A stretch of 64,000 nt of DNA from Proruminimicrobium sp964487915 (lineage in GTDB: Bacteria > Elusimicrobiota > Endomicrobiia > Endomicrobiales > Endomicrobiaceae). The notes under the pieces are model-generated. The model saw nothing but the letters and a program-made list of their open reading frames with translations, made no database searches and was not told the origin of the DNA. The translations under genes were made by a program, and so were the position numbers. The stretch covers positions 124,001-188,000 of the forward strand of contig CAZASN010000001.1 of the NCBI GenBank assembly GCA_964487915.1, read 5' to 3'. Of this stretch, positions 59,901 to 64,000 are shown piece after piece. Positions within the stretch are counted from its first letter, which is position 1; each line of letters starts with the position of its first letter.

Positions 59901-61050
59901 AATAGCAAAAGATATAAAAGAGTATGATATAGAAAAAGACGGTCCGGAAAAGATATTTGAAGCGCTGGCTCTTTTAAATGCTATTTATGCGGACAATACT
60001 ACAAGAATCAAACCGGAATATATAGCAAAATACAATATTAATTTTACAATGAGCAAAATGAACCAGGCTATAGATATCGGAACCGTTATACAGGGACATA
60101 ATCCGAAAGATAAACTTGCCAGAAACGGAATAACCGCTTTTGCTTTGGATCAGGAAGGAAGGCCCGTGGCTATTTTTGTAGACGGCAATATGTCTCCGGC
60201 TTATGCAAAAACCAGAGGAGCCGGTTCTTATGTTGAAATTTCGCCTCAGGGTATTTTTTCAATAGGATTTCCTTCCGGAGAATCAACCGTTACCGTAGGT
60301 TTGGAAGCAAAAATAAGCGAAAACGATGTAATAAACGCGATACTTGCAAATATTATAAGATCATTTAGATTGTTAAATTCTATAGTTAAAATTTCGTTAA
60401 AAATAGTTAATTCGTTGAAAAAATTAAATGAGATATTTAATTTTAAGTTAACTAAAGTCACTAATACGACAATTCTTCAAATTGTCAATAAAATAACAAG
60501 CGACAAGGATATTATAGAAAGATTAAATTACAACGGATTAAACTGCATAGGTATAGTTGAAAGAGCCGATTTTGAAAAAAATATTTTGAAATCAATAGAG
60601 CCTGTCGTTAGAGAAGGGGCTGTAAAAGAAAAGGAAATAGAAACAGTTATTATAAGCGGCGTAAAAGTAAAAATAGGCTTTGTAAGTATCAGAATCGGCG
60701 ATAATACCCTGAAAGTGTTGACATTGGATTACGATAAGAACAACATTTCCGAGGATACGATTGTCCGGTATATCATAAAACAAATAACCGAAAGGAAAAA
60801 CAATAAATATTTAAAGTATACCGGCAGAAAAAAGAATGTTTTAATGGCAGTTTCTCCCGAAAAAAACAATGATGCATACAGATATGAACAGATAAAAACA
60901 GATAAATGCAGTATATTATTAAAAAAAATTATGGATAAGTCTTTTAACAATATGCCTGTTATTTATGATATAAGAAAAGAAATTCCTTTTGCGGATTTTG
61001 ACAAAAATTTATCATTTGATATAATAAATAAACTGTTATCGGCGGCCTAG
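53932..61050 (+). CDS. Second giant exported multidomain protein, 2372 residues
   Basis: A signal peptide (about 1-25) is followed by the same EreA/ChaN-like domain as the first giant: IQDLHAN (His68) and SGGFHSS (His429). A metallopeptidase-like HEFSH sits at 762-766. An HD-type domain follows (HGLSH 997-1001, MHD His1044/Asp1045, LHDAD from His1103). Residues from about 1278 form a class III fructose-1,6-bisphosphatase-like metallophosphatase: SDIHGG (Asp1283, His1285), GDILDRGP (Asp1359), GNHD (Asn1389), YMHAPLP, QGHNPKDK (His2056) and FVDGNMSPAYAKTRG. About 270 residues of helical repeats (four copies of a PQSII-like motif) split this domain. The last 280 residues are unrecognised. The start has GGAG upstream. 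It is third in the operon, and its role is unknown. Confidence 0.8.
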   Translation: MKKFLSILISACIFYSFSAADAVKAYSYSGIQTSYPNILNINPSAGTISNSFINENQDKLIVYIQDLHANPSVQKNIAEIISDLDKNYGVDKILVEGAPFAALDTGMIDLLKEYNLSNLLLNEGILSGTEYYLANYNKNIPVYGLEDWDTYLPNARRAANILIEKENKQKVFDEFEKEIYSKFKKSKKLLTYVGFDVTNPVLLGELKQPVLKYDSLYNYIELSQQMKEIDKNKIQKQLEQCLKDLKNTLPFDSYRNLIAKLGKSDYYEYYAQLSGYIADNKELKLKYNDLFRFLRYYSAQKNINKIGTINQKDRYFEDYLDSLKDNKSEYNELFVLKMTRLFKSFLNLDISEREYAFFTENYEKYAYLIDGQIPGIQAKYDEIFDVNDIFKYHETNIVRTKIFFENILSSLEKNDNSKKITVVVSGGFHSSLSEYLRNSNISCVVITPEVSEYAGNYNYDKIILSSIDNGFENQALANMLFILMKNPLVPQQTKYFFSKKLLSNLIKTHKTDNPEKISKILFSISEKYGIQIEVSYTESEFTVFVDKNKHTFKINNGSIDIRDSQYEGSNNISLKSKIIASIKKFFNIEQSLFMELNPKYKSYFSTRADGNASFRLAQIYNLLKRKDAVYKHILDFGSTLLGRGSAKKYEGIEVRKFNSEGKVVADGGKIKVLKKIDIIVEGDLNKYITKELLQSIFDMIMKDADPNDASNIRDTIVIGVLSKSQTLFADHVNSGFVGVNRAIFDITDVDILKIFLQAGLIHEFSHEFLPKKVSEEELLLNDVKYIRHYVAQMLDPGISEEHYPDSFNEQVVRTIISSTIKIFPLKSRFFNKIRNYKHSIEDIAGIFNRNDKGYLTEKDSGKYGQWQHAYQEYLRNNPDNQEKFFSLLVHKDNSRDIDMEDFLSQREGKANTAEVDAKIQKLLFGTDMPDEQSATDDSFVESLRQILQSAGVSESDQEEIMDEFTRNIYTCLELLYKKMPRYAFKRFFTDHTAVEEHGLSHCLDVLAYSIKIIGRSGDVNKLIPSASEDEKIDIKELVYSVFMHDLSCVFFRDNHEKNSAVWAKAILKGDVTTDAAMIERIYNNCLGHKKIEMERSAIGCILHDADSLSATLNLKRILNIWLNQDNFFIDRSLSTNERISKIKMGLYLYQDGCDCINDLLRHYLRSDPARYKTTGGASIIKTRFDDMYVVRKFLEEQREFIKTKYDKSGRQYTDADVDDAIKIVDEVLSVEFDGYNKEPAVSKAEEKESLFTFKTKMKILWQIIKYKILKKEMYFNRNIVFSDIHGGYTRFLELMYQMLASVRDPKISNYFELLHNGKDQNGYEITKDEISRMQTEIENAILNMWNVKGNKSTLYVLGDILDRGPKQIETFMFIKKLSESGRVKYVVGNHDLFAAMNLFGMHLPVNNKFKGIPRNYEIPAGYIGKDKLNIYEEWYRRVSDMRDISRAKDSLYWLQVFSQRTEYSKKRQSEIWSKELAKISAEFKKSFGLAESAGIKDILSNTDRNIFGLDENKELLEFSKAFFGIKFDTEISTGMRDVEQMAVNWWLDKLAEAKELKNKYKGHEEYWDHIIALIEKIVEEQKNKYRQEISGGNWGWAAVDAMMYRVYESMEWYAYDYIKHKGWGEALLSQINSYLSLKRTSELNKKFTDKFTKFLFGASADKAGIMNVIIQMEEIGMPRSYINYLTKKLENAEKLQQIKEIERIQNLINEKISKYNKLKDTERVSAKHQLCDLIIQLDSLGVPQSIIEDLLKKVLALRDDGREKRQTLIGEYINFLMRELVNYSDLDSKKKMLSEIKMRETIEALKELNVSQSLINYLSEKVKIVLYDTKADIDFINETIKTYNDLTEAEKDSAKAMMWMFVLELEEKKVPQSIIDELSTRLKALPLTESEKSQKHKLNLIDDVSYFNNEEMRSILNFFKNNFALYRVDEYGFYYMHAPLPYDEYGDVAIGRITEDGRFEEFDSKGKRIKGFYYKGVHYTGKKIWEGFSEIAKDIKEYDIEKDGPEKIFEALALLNAIYADNTTRIKPEYIAKYNINFTMSKMNQAIDIGTVIQGHNPKDKLARNGITAFALDQEGRPVAIFVDGNMSPAYAKTRGAGSYVEISPQGIFSIGFPSGESTVTVGLEAKISENDVINAILANIIRSFRLLNSIVKISLKIVNSLKKLNEIFNFKLTKVTNTTILQIVNKITSDKDIIERLNYNGLNCIGIVERADFEKNILKSIEPVVREGAVKEKEIETVIISGVKVKIGFVSIRIGDNTLKVLTLDYDKNNISEDTIVRYIIKQITERKNNKYLKYTGRKKNVLMAVSPEKNNDAYRYEQIKTDKCSILLKKIMDKSFNNMPVIYDIRKEIPFADFDKNLSFDIINKLLSAA

Positions 61051-61062
61051 AACGGGGGAACT

Positions 61063-62094
61063 ATGAGGAATATAGTTGTTGTTTTTGGATTGACGGCGGT
61101 TTTTTTTCTGACTGCCTGTGATAAAATTGACAGTATAATCAACGACGACGTTAAAGTGTCTACGAATACTGTTACCGTTTCTACGTCTACCGAAGTTACA
61201 GAACCTGTTGCGCCGCCTCCGGTTGAGGAAGTTAAAGTCTCAACCAATACCGTTGTTAAACAGCCCGAACCCGTAAAAAAACGGGTAAAATCTGCTCAGC
61301 AGATATCCGGTAAAACTGCAAAAGATTATTATATGAGCGGAACTCTTAAAGCTAAGAAAGGAAGAGATCTTGACGCCATTGCCGATTATGACAAGGCGAT
61401 AAAACTGGATCCTTATTATGCCGAAGCCTATAATGCCAGAGCTTTAATAAAAGACAAAATCAATGATTTTGACGGCGCTGCGGCGGATTATGAAAAGGCG
61501 ATACAGGTACGAAACGTAAAGAGCAACAGAATTCAGGAAGCAAACGATACGGATATAAAAAACGTAACTTTTCATATGCAGCAGGGAAAGATTAAAATAG
61601 ATTTATACGACTACGACGGTGCGGATCAGGATTTTACTAAAGCCATAAATATAATACCTTCATACGGACCCGCTTATATCGCAAGAGGAGACGCAAGGCT
61701 GAAACTTGAAAAATATTACGATGCTTTGAGCGATTACAATAAAGCAATGAAATTTTGGCCTAAACTGACTTATGACGCTCTTCGTAAAATAGGTAATTTG
61801 GAAATGCATTTTGAAAATTACGATAAAGCCGTAGAAGCTTACAGAAATGTTGTTGATTATGATAAAAATAATGTAGATTCTCGTTATAAATTGACCGATG
61901 CGTTTATAATGAACGGAAATTTTTCCGAAGCTTTAAACTCAATAAGAGTATTTTATCTTATATCAAAAGAACCGTATGTTTATTCCAGCGATTACCACAG
62001 ATGGAATATAGCTATCAATAAATACAAACAGGATTCAACGGCTAACGAATTAAAATCAAAAATAAACAAACTAAAAGTAGTAAAATCCAACTAA
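61063..62094 (+). CDS. TPR lipoprotein
   Basis: The 343-residue protein has a lipoprotein signal peptide ending in FLTAC (Cys19). A threonine/proline/valine-rich low-complexity linker (about 30-85, repeated VSTNTV) follows, then five or six tetratricopeptide repeats such as ADYDKAIKLDPYYAEAYNARA and SDYNKAMKFWP. It would be anchored to a membrane and hold a protein-binding solenoid away from it. It starts 12 bp after the second giant gene and ends at a terminator, so it is the last gene of that operon; a scaffold for the giants is a natural guess, not shown. Confidence 0.87.
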   Translation: MRNIVVVFGLTAVFFLTACDKIDSIINDDVKVSTNTVTVSTSTEVTEPVAPPPVEEVKVSTNTVVKQPEPVKKRVKSAQQISGKTAKDYYMSGTLKAKKGRDLDAIADYDKAIKLDPYYAEAYNARALIKDKINDFDGAAADYEKAIQVRNVKSNRIQEANDTDIKNVTFHMQQGKIKIDLYDYDGADQDFTKAINIIPSYGPAYIARGDARLKLEKYYDALSDYNKAMKFWPKLTYDALRKIGNLEMHFENYDKAVEAYRNVVDYDKNNVDSRYKLTDAFIMNGNFSEALNSIRVFYLISKEPYVYSSDYHRWNIAINKYKQDSTANELKSKINKLKVVKSN

Positions 62095-62106
62095 AAATTA
62101 AAAAAA

Positions 62107-62138
62107 ACAGTGCTGCTAATCACGCACTGTTTTTTTTT
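62107..62138. terminator. Bidirectional terminator
   Basis: ACAGTGC (62107-62113), 10-base loop, GCACTGT (62124-62130), T8 (62131-62138), and an A-run on the left, so it works on both strands. It ends the giant-protein operon and the convergent ankyrin gene. Confidence 0.85.
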
Positions 62139-62148
62139 AATGGTATTA

Positions 62149-63714
62149 TTATTTTATTGTTTCAAGATTTTCAAGATAATTTGCGGCATACGTAAAACCG
62201 GCCGCTTCTGCGATGTCTCTTGCCGTTTTACCGGATGAATTTTTTATACTGACATCTGACTTTAATGAAACCATTAATTCAACGGTTGCAATATTTTTTG
62301 TTTCAACGGCATACATTAGAGGGGTTCTTCCTTTTTTATCGGTTGAATTAATATTTATTTTGTTGAATTTTACAAGATTTTCAGCAATTTTATTATATCC
62401 GTATTCAACGGCATACATAAGAGCGTTTTTACCTTCATTGTCGGTTATAGCGGCATCAAGTTGGTTTTTTGACATTATTGCGTTTATAATATCAAAATTC
62501 CCGGATTCAATCGCCAGCATTAAAGCGGTTTTGCCGTTTTTATTCTGCAGATTAATGTTTATGTTGGCGTTTATAACAAATAACAGCGTGTTAAGATTGG
62601 AATTTGCGACGGATAATAATAAAGCATTATCGCCGTCATAGGTAATCTGATTTACGTCTGCGTCTTTTGAAAGCAGATAATCGGCAACCTGTATGTCATT
62701 TTCTATTATTGATATTAAAAAAGCCGAAAATCCGTTTTTATTTACCGTATTGACGTTGGCTCCGCATCCCAGCAAATATTTGATTACGGATAAATTATCT
62801 TTTTTTCTTTCCTGCAGGAAAATTACCATATCTTTTTCATTATTTATAAGCGGATCGTTCAATTGCAGAATAATCTGTCTGATAAAGTCTGACTGTATAA
62901 AAGCGACGGCCGCCATAAGCGCGGTATTGCCGTTATTATCCTGATAGTTTATATTAAAGCCTATTTCTTCAATTAAATACTGGATTGTTTCCATATTGCC
63001 GACAGCTGAAGCGTCAATGAGGGCGTTTATTCCCGCTGAATTTACCTGCGTTGTATTTGCTCCCGCCGATATCAAATATTTAACCGTATCAAGGTTTCCG
63101 GCTGATGCCGCCAAAAGGAAAGCCGAATCTTTATTTGAGTTCAAAAGATTTACCGAGGCTTTATTTTCAACCAAAAGTTTTACTATCGATAAGTTGTTTT
63201 TTAGTGACGCATACATAAGCGCGGTAAAACCCGTTTTATCTTTGGCGTTTGGATTTGCTCCGTTTTGCAGCAAAAATTTTACTATTTGTTCGTTGCCGTT
63301 TGATGACGCGACCATAAGAGGCGTAAGTTTATCGTTATTTGCAAGATTAACTGACGCTTTTTTTTCGGTTAACATTCTTACGAGTTCAAAATTACCGGTG
63401 CCGCAAGCCGTAAATAATGCGGAATTGCCGTAAGAATTAACAGCGTTTATTTTTGTTTTTTTTGTATCAAGCAGTAATTTTACCGTTTCGGGATGTTCAT
63501 TTGCCACAGCTAAAATAAGAGGAGTATTTTCTAAAGAATCTTGTTTATTTACGTCTTCTTTATTTTTTATGTAATCTGCAATCATATAAGTGTATCCGTT
63601 TGCCGCCGCGGACATAATATCATCGATGGCTGCAGATGCCGGAATTTCAAACGTAAATGTAAAAAATATTACGTATGAAAATAAAACTAAAATATTAGCC
63701 GGTGATAATTTCAT
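62149..63714 (-). CDS. Exported ankyrin-repeat protein
   Basis: The 521-residue protein has a signal peptide (ANILVLFSYVIFFTFTFEIPASA, cleavage near 29), then about fourteen ankyrin repeats covering the rest: NTPLILAVANEHPETVKLLL, FTALMYASLKNNLSIVKLLV, KTALMLAIESGNFDIINAI and others. One repeat near 270-300 carries an insertion (NDPLINNEKDMVIFLQERKKDN). Ankyrin solenoids bind proteins; secreted forms are often used by host-associated bacteria, but periplasmic ones also exist. AGGGG precedes the ATG at 63714. It converges on the giant-protein operon. Confidence 0.92.
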   Translation of the reverse strand: MKLSPANILVLFSYVIFFTFTFEIPASAAIDDIMSAAANGYTYMIADYIKNKEDVNKQDSLENTPLILAVANEHPETVKLLLDTKKTKINAVNSYGNSALFTACGTGNFELVRMLTEKKASVNLANNDKLTPLMVASSNGNEQIVKFLLQNGANPNAKDKTGFTALMYASLKNNLSIVKLLVENKASVNLLNSNKDSAFLLAASAGNLDTVKYLISAGANTTQVNSAGINALIDASAVGNMETIQYLIEEIGFNINYQDNNGNTALMAAVAFIQSDFIRQIILQLNDPLINNEKDMVIFLQERKKDNLSVIKYLLGCGANVNTVNKNGFSAFLISIIENDIQVADYLLSKDADVNQITYDGDNALLLSVANSNLNTLLFVINANININLQNKNGKTALMLAIESGNFDIINAIMSKNQLDAAITDNEGKNALMYAVEYGYNKIAENLVKFNKININSTDKKGRTPLMYAVETKNIATVELMVSLKSDVSIKNSSGKTARDIAEAAGFTYAANYLENLETIK

Positions 63715-64000
63715 AAACTTACCCCTGTAAAAATTATTTTAATAATGATACCAAAAAAAAATATATAAGTGAATAATGAATATCTCACACAAAATATTTG
63801 TTGATAAATTACTCCGGTTGTAAAAATTATTGTATATAAATATTTCCGTCCTTTGATGTAAGATGAAGTCATAAGTCAAAAAACAATGATGTCTTGTTTG
63901 GATGAAACGATTTTTTCTACAAAGATATTAACCTGTAATTGGTTTAATAATAAAAGTAACTGCTGATAAATAATAAATTACAATCGTAATTAATAAAGTA
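63715..64000. other. AT-rich non-coding end of window
   Basis: About 286 bp with no coding frame of note and no RNA gene or hairpin I can support. The part next to 63714 should hold the promoter of the ankyrin gene; a minus-strand TATCAT near 63750 is a weak candidate. Confidence 0.4.

Overview
The window is AT-rich bacterial chromosome. Dense gene packing, a lipopolysaccharide-type surface-sugar cluster (GT9 heptosyltransferase family, O-antigen ligase/polymerase-like proteins, UDP-sugar dehydrogenase), lipoproteins with Lgt, and signal peptides point to a Gram-negative-type envelope. The giant secreted proteins with a 'QDLH' N-terminal domain, the low GC, GuaB3 and a secreted ankyrin protein remind me of Elusimicrobiota (Endomicrobium-like) or Omnitrophota. 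That placement is recollection, not proof.

Layout. 1-2368: end of dnaG and all of rpoD. 2385-9992: a sigma-70 promoter drives guaB3, followed with almost no gaps by pstS-pstC-pstA and two PstB ATPases. A TPR-radical SAM/SPASM gene sits between pstB2 and phoU. The two PstBs have lost complementary catalytic motifs, which suggests an asymmetric heterodimer. 10078-13094: tRNA-Leu, a second copy of the radical SAM gene, a ParB-fold protein and a metallophosphoesterase. 13131-33268: a surface-polysaccharide island with UDP-sugar dehydrogenase, an exported tail-collar protein, nine GT2, three GT8 and one GT9 glycosyltransferases, two O-antigen ligase/polymerase-like membrane proteins, a polyprenyl-phosphate sugar transferase and a radical SAM enzyme. 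A small repeat-flanked unit carrying a four-helix-bundle gene is wedged in at 18911-19581. 33350-37980: lgt, an RluD-type pseudouridine synthase, tRNA-Phe, a YtxH/DUF948 pair and a GT39-PAP2 fusion.

38161-62094 is the most unusual part. A small exported protein ends in a strong terminator that abuts the ribosome-binding site of a 4444-residue exported polyprotein. An ABC-F ATPase, a second 2372-residue exported polyprotein and a TPR lipoprotein follow, all closely spaced and ending at a bidirectional terminator. The giants share an N-terminal EreA/ChaN-like domain. Between them they carry two CPBP intramembrane-protease-like modules, a caspase-like His/Cys dyad, a GHKL ATPase-like module, three HExxH modules, a membrane GT2, an HD domain and a class III fructose-bisphosphatase-like domain. 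62149-63714 encodes an exported ankyrin-repeat protein on the opposite strand.

Promoters in the window are often of the extended -10 type (TGnTATAAT). Several sit so close to start codons that leaderless or near-leaderless mRNAs are likely. All domain calls were made by eye from motifs; no database search was possible.
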